Under the pieces are notes generated by a model. The model had not been told where the DNA came from, did not search any database, and saw nothing but the letters and a program-made list of their open reading frames with translations. From the NCBI GenBank assembly GCA_963802915.1, contig CAWDKQ010000012.1:372001-436000 (forward strand): a stretch of DNA of 64,000 nt. Reading direction: 5' to 3'. Below are positions 1-8,815 of this stretch, one piece after another (position 1 is the stretch's first letter; each line of letters opens with the position of its first letter). The DNA is from JAICMB01 sp963802915. Its GTDB lineage: Bacteria; Acidobacteriota; Terriglobia; Bryobacterales; Bryobacteraceae. The position numbers were made by a program, and so were the translations under genes.

Positions 1-489
1 GGCGGGTGGCAACTCAACACGCTGTTCTCCTTCTTCGGGGGGTCACCGTTTACCGTCTATTCCGGAATCGATTCCAGCGGAACTGCGGAGTTTAACGACA
101 GGGCGAGCGTCGTCGGTAATCCGTTCTCGGGCGTCCCCGCGTCAAACCGGGCAACCAGCACCTATTACTGGTTCAATCCGGCAGCGTTCACAACTCCCGC
201 CCAAGGCACCTATGGAAACGAGACCCGTAACGAGTTTTACGGCCCTCCCACGCACCAGATCGATTTTTCGGTTTTCAAGAACATCCCGATCAAAGAACGC
301 GTGAGGATTCAGATACGCGCTGAAATTTTCAACATCTTCAATTTCGTGAACTACGCCGGACCGGCGAACAATGCCCAAGGCAGTAACTTAGGACAGGTCG
401 GAGCAACCTACGACGTAGCATTCGGCGCTCCGGGCATCGGTCCTGGCGCTCCCCGCAACGTGCAGCTGTCGGCGAAGCTGATCTTCTAG
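1..489 (+). CDS. TonB-dependent receptor (Oar-like), C-terminal fragment
   Basis: The frame is open from the first base and ends at a TAG at 487-489, so only the last 162 residues are present. They read as terminal strands of an outer-membrane beta barrel: alternating hydrophobic and polar residues, a segment FKNIPIKERVRIQIRAEIFN followed by IFNFVNY, and a terminal strand ending in phenylalanine (LSAKLIF), the usual C-terminal signature for Bam-dependent insertion. The same layout closes the complete receptor at 13081-16497. In the Oar-like family these large barrels carry an N-terminal carboxypeptidase-regulatory domain, which lies outside this window. Substrate cannot be inferred. The fragment is convincing as a barrel terminus; assignment to the Oar-like group rests on similarity to the other receptor here. 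Confidence 0.85.
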   Translation, partial: GGWQLNTLFSFFGGSPFTVYSGIDSSGTAEFNDRASVVGNPFSGVPASNRATSTYYWFNPAAFTTPAQGTYGNETRNEFYGPPTHQIDFSVFKNIPIKERVRIQIRAEIFNIFNFVNYAGPANNAQGSNLGQVGATYDVAFGAPGIGPGAPRNVQLSAKLIF

Positions 490-552
490 TTCTCCACATT
501 TGAGCGGGCTGAACGTCCAGTTTTCTGGCCGCTCGGCCCGCCCAATTCTCGA

Positions 553-1113
553 ATGCTCCACTCAGTCGCTCTCGTGGAACTGACCGTGTGCTTGGTCGCG
601 TGGTCGCTCGCTTTCTTGAAACCTCGCAGACAGGCGGCTGGCCAGGTAAAGACCGTCCGAGCGCCGGAATCCAGGTGGGGCATCTTCCTGCAAGCCATCG
701 GTTTTGCCGTTATCGGAGCTTACGTCCGTCCGTCCGGTTTCGAAAAGTCCCCGCTTTCTCTGATCGCATCCATGATTCTCGCCCCCTTATCCGTCGCGCT
801 CGTTTGGGCAGCTACTCGACATCTTGGCAAGCAATGGCGCTACGAAGCCGCCCTCAGTGAGGATCACGAGTTGATACAAACCGGTCCGTACCGCTGGCTG
901 CGCCATCCTATTTATGCATCCATGCTGGTTATGGTGCTGGCCGCCGGAGCCGCCTGGACGTGGTGGCCGATGTTCGTCGCCGCGCTGATCTTCTTCCTGA
1001 TCGGGACCGAAATTCGAGTCCGCGCCGAGGATCGCCTCCTCTCCGAACGTTTTCAGGATTCGTTTCTTGCCTACCGTTCACACGTCCGCGCCTACATTCC
1101 CCTGATTCGCTGA
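553..1113 (+). CDS. Isoprenylcysteine carboxyl methyltransferase-like membrane protein
   Basis: A 186-residue integral membrane protein with about four to five hydrophobic segments. Residues near 113-125 read GPYRWLRHPIYAS, the glycine-proline-tyrosine ... arginine-histidine-proline motif that in ICMT/PEMT-type methyltransferases helps bind S-adenosylmethionine. The C-terminal part has the acidic stretch ER followed by F, Y and R residues typical of the family end. In bacteria these proteins are poorly characterised and may methylate small lipids or isoprenoid-like substrates, so the true substrate is unknown. The gene starts 63 bases after the receptor fragment and is followed by about 175 bases of non-coding DNA before the Rrf2 gene, so it is probably not part of the respiratory operon. 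Family assignment is solid, function is not. Confidence 0.8.
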   Translation: MLHSVALVELTVCLVAWSLAFLKPRRQAAGQVKTVRAPESRWGIFLQAIGFAVIGAYVRPSGFEKSPLSLIASMILAPLSVALVWAATRHLGKQWRYEAALSEDHELIQTGPYRWLRHPIYASMLVMVLAAGAAWTWWPMFVAALIFFLIGTEIRVRAEDRLLSERFQDSFLAYRSHVRAYIPLIR

Positions 1114-1288
1114 ACTGCGCCCCGACACGCGGTTTTAGCGCAATTTGGGTGAGCGAAACTTCTCAGTTTTGGCCCAGGCTCAGCGAGGTGGTCCCGTATT
1201 TTCAATAGCTAAGCCCCTGGCATGAGCCGTGCGCGAGAAAAGCGTACCCGAAAGATCCGGTCAGTCCGGAATCGCTCTCCAAAACACT

Positions 1289-1747
1289 ATGCAGCTTACT
1301 CGCGCTGCCGATTACGGCGTCCGCGCCATGGTTCACTTGGCCGGATTGCCCGCCGGTTCCCGTGCCAGTATTACGGAACTGGCTAAGGCGGCGGAAGTCT
1401 CAGAAGGGTTCCTCACCAAGGTCTTGCAGCGGCTCGTCCCGGCCGGATACATCGTCTCCCGCCGTGGACCCGGTGGCGGCTTCGAACTCGGTGCGCCGCC
1501 TTCCGAGATCTCGCTGCTTCACATCGTCGAGGCCATCGAAGGTCCTATTCAGTTGAACCTCTGTACCGGCAAAACAAATGGTGCGGTGGCGTGCGGCAGG
1601 CAGAATTGGTGTGCGGTCCATCTGGTATGGCAACACGCGCAGGCCAGGTTGCGCGAAATCCTCGGCTCAGCGACGATTGACACGCTGGCTCGGGACTCCG
1701 AACACCGCCTCAGCGTGTTCCAGGACATCTCCGTCAACGACATCTGA
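1289..1747 (+). CDS. Rrf2-family transcriptional regulator with putative Fe-S ligands
   Basis: I start the protein at the ATG at 1289, because MQLTRAADYGVRAMVHLA is the canonical Rrf2 beginning; an upstream GTG at 1229 would add twenty residues unlike the family. The 152-residue product has the N-terminal winged helix (residues 8-65, with GFLTKVLQRL as recognition region and RRGPGGG as wing) and a C-terminal cysteine cluster C92, C102, C108. IscR, NsrR and RsrR use three cysteines at comparable positions to bind an iron-sulfur cluster sensing cluster status, NO or redox state, so a cluster is likely here (inference). It lies 6 bases upstream of the respiratory operon and is probably cotranscribed with it, suggesting redox- or NO-responsive control of that operon. 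Confidence 0.88.
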   Translation: MQLTRAADYGVRAMVHLAGLPAGSRASITELAKAAEVSEGFLTKVLQRLVPAGYIVSRRGPGGGFELGAPPSEISLLHIVEAIEGPIQLNLCTGKTNGAVACGRQNWCAVHLVWQHAQARLREILGSATIDTLARDSEHRLSVFQDISVNDI

Positions 1748-1753
1748 AAATCT

Positions 1754-2851
1754 ATGTTTTCATTCCCCGCAATCGATCCGATTCCCCTACCCGCTCCCGT
1801 ATGGCTGATGAAGAGCCTGCTGGTGCTGACGTTCGCGCTGCATATTGCGGCCGTACAAATCCTGCTGGGCGGGCTAATGGTCGTACCTGGCCTCAATTTG
1901 TTGGGACGAAGCAGCGCGTCGCGCACCATGGCGCTAGCCTTTGCGCGTCGTCTTCCGGTCGTGATGACGTACGTCATCAATCTGGGAGTGCCGCCGCTCC
2001 TCTTCGCGCAGGTCCTCTATGGCCGCGCGCTCTACACCTCCAGCGTCGTCATCGGCCTCTACTGGATTCTCGTGATCCCGCTGTTGATGCTTTGCTATTG
2101 GCTGCTGTACCGGTTTTCAGCCCGCATGGAAGAAGGGAAAACGGCATGGTGGAGCAGCGCATTCGCCCTGCTGATCGCAATCTCCATCGCAAAAATCTAC
2201 GTGAGCAATATGACCCTGATGCTGCGGCCCGAAGCGTGGCAGGCCATGTACGCAGCCGGCCAATCGGGTACCAGTCTCCCATCGGGCGACTCCAGCATGA
2301 TGTGGCGCTGGCTCATGGCTCTCGCCGGCGGTCCTGTGTTCGCCGGTATCTGGGCGCTATGGCTTGCGAGCCGCAGTACATTCGGCGTTGACGACAAGCG
2401 CTTTCTGACCAGACTCGGAGGCGGGCTCGCACTCGTTGGCGCGCTCCTCCAACTCGGTTTTGCCGCACTCGTTTACGATGTCCAGCCCGGCGGTGTGCTC
2501 CAAAGGCTGCAACCCATCTACGGTTACGCGCGTTATGCCTGGCTCGCCGGCATCGCACTCGCCGCCCTTCTCGGTGCGCTTGCTCTCCTCAAACCTGCCC
2601 TCGGCGCGATCGGCAGTTGGGCCGGCGTAGTCGTAGCCTTCGTGCTGGTCGCGAGTGTCGCGCTGTTCCGCGACGGTTTGCGCGACGCCACCCTCGCATC
2701 GAAAGGCTTCGACGTGTGGCAGCTCCCCGTCGTAACCAACTGGAGTGTCGTCATTATATTTCTAATCTTGTTCGTGGCCGGCCTCGCCGCAATCGGCTGG
2801 CTCATTTCCGTTGTCGCCAGAGCAAAGAAAGTCGTGGAGAGTGTCGCATGA
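1754..2851 (+). CDS. Polytopic membrane protein, divergent CydA-like
   Basis: A 365-residue protein with about eight or nine predicted membrane helices and no cofactor-binding motif obvious on its own. Its first 120 residues can be laid alongside the CydA-type protein encoded at 4440: a histidine in the first helix (H30), a following GG...P...L segment, then a second and third helix in similar register. The two membrane glutamates that in CydA proteins serve the high-spin haems are absent; the third helix reads GLYWILVIPLLMLCYW. I therefore regard it as a possible degenerate CydA paralogue, comparable in idea to CydA-prime proteins, with modest confidence. It starts 6 bases after the Rrf2 gene and its stop overlaps the Rieske start (ATGA), so it is translationally coupled to the bc-type subunits. 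Confidence 0.6.
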   Translation: MFSFPAIDPIPLPAPVWLMKSLLVLTFALHIAAVQILLGGLMVVPGLNLLGRSSASRTMALAFARRLPVVMTYVINLGVPPLLFAQVLYGRALYTSSVVIGLYWILVIPLLMLCYWLLYRFSARMEEGKTAWWSSAFALLIAISIAKIYVSNMTLMLRPEAWQAMYAAGQSGTSLPSGDSSMMWRWLMALAGGPVFAGIWALWLASRSTFGVDDKRFLTRLGGGLALVGALLQLGFAALVYDVQPGGVLQRLQPIYGYARYAWLAGIALAALLGALALLKPALGAIGSWAGVVVAFVLVASVALFRDGLRDATLASKGFDVWQLPVVTNWSVVIIFLILFVAGLAAIGWLISVVARAKKVVESVA

Positions 2852-3345
2852 GTGAAGCATCCATCCCAGTAGTCCCCCAAGTCAGCACCGATACGTCAAC
2901 AGACGAAAGTCCAGCGACCCGGCGCATGTTCCTCGCGGCCGGTAGTGTCGCGGGATTCGCCTATGTCGCCGCCCTCGGTTATCCCATTTATCGTTATCTC
3001 GCCTCGCCGGTCGAGCAGCAGGCCGCGCTTGCGGCCGTGACCGAGGTCACCCTCAAGGACGCCCAGAAGCTCGCCACGGGCACGGCGTTGATGTTTAAAT
3101 TTGGCCCGTCTCCGGCAATGCTGATCCATCACCGTGACGACACCTGGGTGGCTCTTGGCGCTGTCTGCACGCACCTCGGCTGCACCGTCCAATATCAGCC
3201 CGATCGAAACGTAATTCACTGCGCCTGCCATGGCGGAGAGTATGACCCTGCCACGGGCGCGAACATCGCCGGGCCACCGCCGAAACCGCTCCGGCGCTTC
3301 AACGTCAAGCTGGTCCCCGACGGCGTCGTGGTCTCGCGGGCATAG
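2848..3345 (+). CDS. Rieske iron-sulfur protein, bc/b6f type
   Basis: A 165-residue protein with a twin-arginine-like N-terminus (ATRRMFLAAG, residues 23-32) leading into one membrane anchor, then the Rieske domain. Cluster ligands are C107 and H109 in CTHLGC and C125 and H128 in CACHGG; C112 and C127 are placed to form the disulfide seen in high-potential bc1/b6f Rieske proteins. A GPPPKPL segment after the second motif matches the proline loop. It would carry electrons from quinol bound at the cytochrome b subunit to a c-type acceptor on the periplasmic side. The ATG overlaps the stop of the preceding gene by four bases; an AGGAGGA sequence after it precedes the cytochrome b gene. Confidence 0.95.
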   Translation: MSEASIPVVPQVSTDTSTDESPATRRMFLAAGSVAGFAYVAALGYPIYRYLASPVEQQAALAAVTEVTLKDAQKLATGTALMFKFGPSPAMLIHHRDDTWVALGAVCTHLGCTVQYQPDRNVIHCACHGGEYDPATGANIAGPPPKPLRRFNVKLVPDGVVVSRA

Positions 3346-3353
3346 GAGGAAAC

Positions 3354-4427
3354 GTGAGCACCGCAATTTACAACTGGGTTGATGAGCGCCTGGGCGTCAG
3401 CGAAGCGCTGAAATTCGCGCGCAAAAAGACGGTCCCGGTGCATGCGCATTCTTTCTGGTATTACTGGGGCGGCATCACTCTGTTCCTGTTCCTGGTTCAA
3501 GTGTTGACCGGCGTCCTCTTGCTTCTCTACTATCGCCCCGGCGGCGAGGCGTACGATTCAGTTCGTCAGATTACCTTCCAGATGCAGTTCGGCTGGCTGA
3601 TCCGCTCCGCGCACGCGTGGTCGGCAAACTTGCTCGTTCTGACCATTTTCATCCACATGTTTTCCGTCTTCTTCATGAAGGCATACCGCAAGCCTCGCGA
3701 GTTCGGATGGTTCAGCGGCATGGGGCTGCTGATCTTCGCCGTTCTGTTCGGCTTCAGCGGCTATCTCCTCCCGATGGATGAGCTTTCCTATTTCGCCACC
3801 AAGGTCGGTCTCCAGATGTGCGCCTCCATACCGTTTCTCGGACATCAGTTCGCCGACCTGATCCGCGGCGGTCCGGACGTCAATGAATTCACCGTGCAGC
3901 GCTTCTTCGCGTTGCATGTCGTGATCCTACCCGCGATATTCATTCCATTGCTTGCCTTCCACTTATGGCTCGTCCAGAAGCACGGCAATGCGGTGCCTGA
4001 ATCGGAGCAGGCAAAACCGGTGGAACAACGTCATACGATTCCGTTTTTCCCGAATTTCTTCGCGAAAGACCTGGCCATGTGGCTAATTGCTTTGAATGTC
4101 GTGGCGCTCCTCGCATCGATGTTTCCCTGGACCCTCGGCAAACCGGCGGATTCGCTTACGCCCGCTCCGCTCGGGATTCATCCGGAGTGGTATTTCATGC
4201 CGGCGTTCCAGGCTCTCAAAGTTCTGGGAAAAATTGTCCCGGGAGCAACCGGCGAAATTCTGGGGATGGTGCTCTTCAATGGAGCCCTGTTGCTGTGGCT
4301 CGTGATTCCGTTTTATGACCGTTCTACTTCCGCGGGACAGACCGGCCGCAGGGCGCACTATATCGGCATAGCGGCGGTATGCGCGCTCGCCATCCTAACC
4401 GTAAGCGGTTATTGGGGCATTCACTGA
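3354..4427 (+). CDS. Cytochrome b6 / subunit IV fusion (bc-complex cytochrome b)
   Basis: A 357-residue protein starting with GTG eight bases after the Rieske stop and preceded by AGGAGGA. The N-terminal half has four helices with the two haem-ligating histidine pairs: H87 and H101 in helix B, H188 and H203 in helix D. The 15-residue step of the second pair is the b6f-like rather than the mitochondrial spacing. The C-terminal part carries HPEWYFMPAFQ near residue 275, the PEWY quinol-site loop of subunit IV (PetD), followed by further helices. The total is shorter than a full mitochondrial-type cytochrome b, so this looks like a b6-PetD fusion. With the Rieske protein it should form a quinol-oxidising module; the electron acceptor is probably the next gene product. 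Confidence 0.93.
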   Translation: MSTAIYNWVDERLGVSEALKFARKKTVPVHAHSFWYYWGGITLFLFLVQVLTGVLLLLYYRPGGEAYDSVRQITFQMQFGWLIRSAHAWSANLLVLTIFIHMFSVFFMKAYRKPREFGWFSGMGLLIFAVLFGFSGYLLPMDELSYFATKVGLQMCASIPFLGHQFADLIRGGPDVNEFTVQRFFALHVVILPAIFIPLLAFHLWLVQKHGNAVPESEQAKPVEQRHTIPFFPNFFAKDLAMWLIALNVVALLASMFPWTLGKPADSLTPAPLGIHPEWYFMPAFQALKVLGKIVPGATGEILGMVLFNGALLLWLVIPFYDRSTSAGQTGRRAHYIGIAAVCALAILTVSGYWGIH

Positions 4428-4439
4428 TACGAGGCTGAC

Positions 4440-5846
4440 ATGAATTATCCTTTCTGGGTTGTACCGCTCCTTGGTAGCGGCTGGATCATCGGACTGATTG
4501 CCATCTTTCACGTGATGATCTCTCACTTCGCCGTCGGCGGCGGATTCTATCTTCCCCTCGCGGAGCGGAAAGCCTTACGCGAAGGCCGCAATGACTGGCG
4601 TGAGACCCTGCACGGTCACGCGAAGTTCTTCCTCATCCTGACCGGCGTCTTCGGCGCGGTCTCCGGCGTCGCCATCTGGTTCTCCATCGGCCTCACCAAC
4701 CCCGAGGCCACCAGCGCCCTCATTCACAACTTCGTCTTCGGATGGGCCATGGAATGGGTGTTCTTCATCGTCGAGCTCACCACAGCCGCTGTCTATTACT
4801 ACACTTGGGACCGCATCGATCCCAAGCTCCACCTGAAAGTCGGCTGGCTCTACGCGGGTTCGTCGTTCTGCACCCTTGCGATTATCAACGGCATTCTGAC
4901 CTTTATGCTGACGCCGGGCGATTCCTGGTTGTCAGTCGCCGGTACCGGCAACGAAGCGAGCCGCTTCTGGCCGGCCTTCTTCAACCCGACTTACTTCCCC
5001 AGCCTGCTGCTGCGCATGGCGGTTTGCGCATCTCTAGCGGGTATCTGGGCGCTCATCACCACCAGCCGCATCGACGGAGATAAGTTTCCCGCATTGAAGA
5101 CGCAGCTCGTTCGCTGGAGCTCGAAGTGGCTGCTGCCGTCGTTTGTTCTGATGCCGTTCCTGCTCGGTTGGTATTTGTGGTCCGTTCCGGATTCCCAGCG
5201 AGTTCTGTTGAGCTTGGGCGTTTCCACCATCGGTTCCGGGATGTTCACGCAGGTGACCCGCAGCGCGCTCGTGATCGTCATGACGTCGGCGACCATCATC
5301 GGTGTCGTGTACTTCTTCGCGTACCGTAATCCACGGGAGTTCACGCTCGCGCATGCCTTCGCCGTGCTCTTCCTCGCTCTGCTCGCAACCGGCTCAGGGG
5401 AGTATTCGCGCGAACTGCTCCGCAAGCCCTACGTGATCGGACATTACATGTTTGCGAACGGAACTCGCGTCCGCTCCGTTGCAGATCTGAATCAGTCCGG
5501 CTACCTCCAGCACACACTCTGGATGCGCACCGACCTGTCGCCGCGGCTCGCCCGCGGCGAAGCCATGTTCCGTGGACAATGCATGTCCTGCCACACCGTC
5601 GATGGATATCGCTCCATAAAGCTGCTCCTGGCCGCGCGAAACCGCGACGCCATTTCGAACTTCCTGAAAACCCTCCACGAGCACAAGCACGATTCACCCT
5701 ATTGGCGATTCATGCCTCCGCTCGTCGGAACGCCCGACGAAATCACAAGCCTGGGAGATTATCTATCGGCGTCCTTCGTGCCACCGGCCCCGCCTGCCGC
5801 ACCTATTCCGGCCGGCCTCAAGCCCGGCATTAAGACACTGCGCTAA
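4440..5846 (+). CDS. CydA-superfamily membrane protein with C-terminal cytochrome c domain
   Basis: A 468-residue protein. The N-terminal part matches CydA: H24 in the first helix at the place of the E. coli H19 haem ligand, and FGWAMEWVFFIVE (residues 100-112), whose E105 and E112 correspond to the glutamates serving the high-spin haems. About nine helices follow, then a periplasmic domain with CMSCH (381-385) for covalent haem c and a likely axial Met425 in FMPPLVG. The quinol-binding Q-loop of classical CydA is not evident. Published classifications of the bd superfamily recognise cytochrome-c-bearing members; I recall these being separated from quinol oxidases. Twelve bases behind cytochrome b and last in the operon, it could take electrons from the Rieske/b module. 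Whether it reduces oxygen is unproven. Confidence 0.82.
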   Translation: MNYPFWVVPLLGSGWIIGLIAIFHVMISHFAVGGGFYLPLAERKALREGRNDWRETLHGHAKFFLILTGVFGAVSGVAIWFSIGLTNPEATSALIHNFVFGWAMEWVFFIVELTTAAVYYYTWDRIDPKLHLKVGWLYAGSSFCTLAIINGILTFMLTPGDSWLSVAGTGNEASRFWPAFFNPTYFPSLLLRMAVCASLAGIWALITTSRIDGDKFPALKTQLVRWSSKWLLPSFVLMPFLLGWYLWSVPDSQRVLLSLGVSTIGSGMFTQVTRSALVIVMTSATIIGVVYFFAYRNPREFTLAHAFAVLFLALLATGSGEYSRELLRKPYVIGHYMFANGTRVRSVADLNQSGYLQHTLWMRTDLSPRLARGEAMFRGQCMSCHTVDGYRSIKLLLAARNRDAISNFLKTLHEHKHDSPYWRFMPPLVGTPDEITSLGDYLSASFVPPAPPAAPIPAGLKPGIKTLR

Positions 5847-5859
5847 GTCCGCTCAAAAG

Positions 5860-5893
5860 CTCGGCGTCTCGAATCTAAACACGAGACGCCGAG
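5860..5893. terminator. Perfect 12-bp hairpin between convergent genes
   Basis: CTCGGCGTCTCG at 5860-5871 pairs perfectly with CGAGACGCCGAG at 5882-5893 around a 10-base loop. It sits 13 bases after the stop of the cytochrome c fusion gene and about 50 bases before the convergent propeller gene stop. On the minus strand it is followed by GCTTTTGAG, a weak T tract; on the plus strand there is none. It probably separates the two transcription units. Confidence 0.65.
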
Positions 5894-5941
5894 ACGCCCC
5901 AGGCCATCTCCCTCCGCCACTCACGCCGCACCCCTCAACAT

Positions 5942-8815
5942 TTACTGGACCCAAACAAAAACTTTGAAAGTCACGTTGCCTTGCTGAAAGCTGACGGAAC
6001 CCTGAGAGCTCGGCGCCAGAAAGTTGATTTGACTCACGCCCTCCACCAATCCAGGAGCATCGCCGGCGTACGCCACCGGCCCGCTATCTGCCGTAAGAGG
6101 GAGAAGGGGTTTGGGATAGGGAGCGGTCGCTAGATGGCCATCTTGTCCCTTTGGATCAGTTCGTCCCAAACCGGTCGCGTATACGACGACCACCGATCCA
6201 GGCTTCGCCGGATTGGTCTGGCTATTGAGAGAGCCGTCCTGATTGAAGACTGTAACATCCCGAACGTCTCCAGAAGCTTGCAGCGAAAATACGGATGGGG
6301 ACGAATCCGCCATCGTCAGCGTGAACGCATCCGATTCGATTCCATTGTTCTCCACCTGCATCCGAACCGTGTCTCGCCCATACATCGTGAATGGAACGAT
6401 CGCGTTCACCTGACTCGCTCCGGCATAAAGAACTACGCCCGGTATGCCCTCAAATAGAACCCTCACTCCTCCAAGTTCGAACGCAAAGAGTCCTGAAGCG
6501 TCGAGAGTTGCCCCCACGCCGGTTTGCGGACCCATGAAATACCCAAAGATGGAAATCAATTCTCCGGGAGCAAATCCCGTAGGTGAACGGGACGCGTCGA
6601 AGTTCGCGGAGTTGACGACCCCGCCGATCACCGGGCCTGTCTGAACCGGACATGATCCCGCGGGCAACTTAAGAACGCGATGTAGGTTTGCTTCCGACAC
6701 GTAGAGATTGCCTCCCGAATCCGTGGCGATATCGATATTGAATTCCCGATAGGAGTACGGAAGCGAGTAGTCGACATAGCCGAAGAACTCGTCCAGGTCT
6801 CGATTAAGTACCGAGGCGAACAGACCACCGCTAGACATTTGTTTGATCCGCCCGAGAGCATCCAAAGAGAAGACAGCGCCCGACGCGCCCCCTGCTAAGC
6901 CCAATAAGTATCCGCTAAGAGCGGGGATGGTGCCGAGGCTGCTTAGCAAATTGCCTCTGGTATCCATTCGGTAAATCGCGGAGCCGTTGGAAAAAACGCT
7001 CGATCCAAACAAGAGGTTACCTTGTGCATCGACGCTCAATCCGTGGTAAGCGTCGATCGGACTGAGCAGACCATGCGTTTGGGGAAAGAACAGTGTGCTC
7101 AGCATGCCGGAAGGCGTTATTTTGACGATCGCTGAGGTGAACTGGTTGGGGTCGTGCACGAAAGCATAGAGGTTCCCATCTGGATGTGCCACCAATCCAA
7201 ATGGCAGGTACACGCCCACCGAGGTCGCCGGAAGCGGCGCTTCGCCCGGGTTCGGCACCTCCCCGGGGACTCCCCCGGCAAAAATCGATGCCGCCCCCAG
7301 GGGCGTGATCTTTTTGATCGCCTGGCTGGCGTCATCGGAAACGAAAACATTTCCGGAAGCATCGACTGAGACGAACTCGGGGCCGGCGATCTCAGCGAGT
7401 GCATGGATCGTGCCGGTAGGCGAAATCTTCAAGACTCGACCGTTGTCATGATCTCCCACATAAAGACTGCCGTCGTTTCCGACGGCAACTCCCATCGGTG
7501 TGTGGAGAGTTGCGCCAATGGCCGGTCCTCCTTCCGTGCCCCTCCCATACCATGGCTGCCCAGCGGCGCGCTCCGCTGCGGAACCTGCCTTCGGCGTCCG
7601 CCAGATCACATCAATTCCATATCCATTCGCATAAGCTCCTCCCTGGCTATCCGATGAAACTACCGCACCAAATTGATTCCCCGCTGCGAAAATTGAAATC
7701 GAACCCCGGTCCGCTGAGAGGATTAGAATTCCTCCAGGGCCCGGAAGAAGAACGGAGCCATCGGCCAGGATCGCGAGGTCTTCCAGCGAAGACAAAGAGA
7801 TTTTTGTCGGTGAGGCGGGGTATGTGTTTCCCGTTGTGTCAGCGCCGCCTGCGACAGTGCTGATTATGCCTCTCGTATCTACTCCCCGGATCAGACTGTT
7901 GAGCGTGTCGGCGATGAGAAGGTTTCCTTGACCGTCAACTCCAACACCGCGCGGACCATGAATATTGGCTGAAATCGCCGGACCGCCGTCACCCCCATAA
8001 CAGCAATTCCCAGTGCCGGCAACCGTTGTGATTAATCCATTTCCATCGACCTTCCGGATGCGGTTGTTCGCGGAATCTGCAATATAAAGCTGGCCATTTG
8101 AGTCGAGCGCTAATCCCGCGGGCGTGTTGAGTTCAGCCGCCAGAGCGGGCTGCCCGTCTCCAGAAAAGCCAGGATGTCCTGTCCCTGCAAAGGTCCGGAT
8201 AGTCCCATCTGTCGCGAGTGTGCGGATAACGTGATTTCCTGTATCTGACACGAACAGCGTCCCGTCGGGCGCCACAACCAGACCGGCGGGGTTGGATAGA
8301 GCCGCCTTCAGGGCGGGACCGCCATCGCCCGAGTATCCGCTTGTGCCATTACCTGCCACGGTGTTGATCACTCCATCAACCCCGACCTTGCGCACCCTGT
8401 TATTGCGCGTGTCCGCGATGTAGAGATTGCCTTTTTGATCGGACGTCAGCCCTTTCGGATCGAATAGCCATGCCTGAGTTGCCGGTCCACCGTCACCCCC
8501 GAAAGTCGCCGGGGGGCCTGCAATTACTTGGAACTGGCAGGAAGTGTTGGTTTGCCCCTCGAGACCAACGGAAACAAAAAAGATCAGCACTGCGGAGGTA
8601 AACGATAGCACCGAAGAGCAACTTCTTCCTGACTTAGCGGCCGCGACTTCTGCGCCGATTTCCTTGAACGTGTCCGTGAGGCACTGTTCTGCACGGATTC
8701 CAGCTACTGCGAGTTGGTCCCGAGCAATTTCCTTCACGTCGCCGGTCATGTTTTCAGAGTAACCGCGATCAATCTCCGCCTTCGCTCGCCTTGGCAACGT
8801 TTTCGCGATACCCAA
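5942..8815 (-). CDS. Secreted NHL-repeat propeller protein with TIGR03437-type C-terminus
   Basis: Up to 957 residues. After a hydrophobic export-type segment (near residues 69-87) come repeated NHL units such as GNLYIADTRNNRVRKVG and GQLYIADSANNRIRKVD, alternating with GGDGGPA loops, giving an extracellular beta-propeller. A central region has more degenerate repeats. The last 230 residues, beginning around GVVNSANFDASRSPTGFAPG, match the Solibacter-type C-terminal domain TIGR03437, which includes VVYATGLGRTDP. The export segment lies unusually deep, so translation may start later than the ATG at 8815 (for example at the internal ATG at residue 23 or a nearby GTG). Function unknown; probably a surface or secreted binding protein. 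No partner gene is obvious. Confidence 0.85.
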   Translation of the reverse strand: MGIAKTLPRRAKAEIDRGYSENMTGDVKEIARDQLAVAGIRAEQCLTDTFKEIGAEVAAAKSGRSCSSVLSFTSAVLIFFVSVGLEGQTNTSCQFQVIAGPPATFGGDGGPATQAWLFDPKGLTSDQKGNLYIADTRNNRVRKVGVDGVINTVAGNGTSGYSGDGGPALKAALSNPAGLVVAPDGTLFVSDTGNHVIRTLATDGTIRTFAGTGHPGFSGDGQPALAAELNTPAGLALDSNGQLYIADSANNRIRKVDGNGLITTVAGTGNCCYGGDGGPAISANIHGPRGVGVDGQGNLLIADTLNSLIRGVDTRGIISTVAGGADTTGNTYPASPTKISLSSLEDLAILADGSVLLPGPGGILILSADRGSISIFAAGNQFGAVVSSDSQGGAYANGYGIDVIWRTPKAGSAAERAAGQPWYGRGTEGGPAIGATLHTPMGVAVGNDGSLYVGDHDNGRVLKISPTGTIHALAEIAGPEFVSVDASGNVFVSDDASQAIKKITPLGAASIFAGGVPGEVPNPGEAPLPATSVGVYLPFGLVAHPDGNLYAFVHDPNQFTSAIVKITPSGMLSTLFFPQTHGLLSPIDAYHGLSVDAQGNLLFGSSVFSNGSAIYRMDTRGNLLSSLGTIPALSGYLLGLAGGASGAVFSLDALGRIKQMSSGGLFASVLNRDLDEFFGYVDYSLPYSYREFNIDIATDSGGNLYVSEANLHRVLKLPAGSCPVQTGPVIGGVVNSANFDASRSPTGFAPGELISIFGYFMGPQTGVGATLDASGLFAFELGGVRVLFEGIPGVVLYAGASQVNAIVPFTMYGRDTVRMQVENNGIESDAFTLTMADSSPSVFSLQASGDVRDVTVFNQDGSLNSQTNPAKPGSVVVVYATGLGRTDPKGQDGHLATAPYPKPLLPLTADSGPVAYAGDAPGLVEGVSQINFLAPSSQGSVSFQQGNVTFKVFVWVQ

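Noticed and set aside
1229..1288. GTG start for the Rrf2 regulator
   Set aside because: The twenty extra residues do not fit the family start, while the ATG at 1289 begins the conserved helix.
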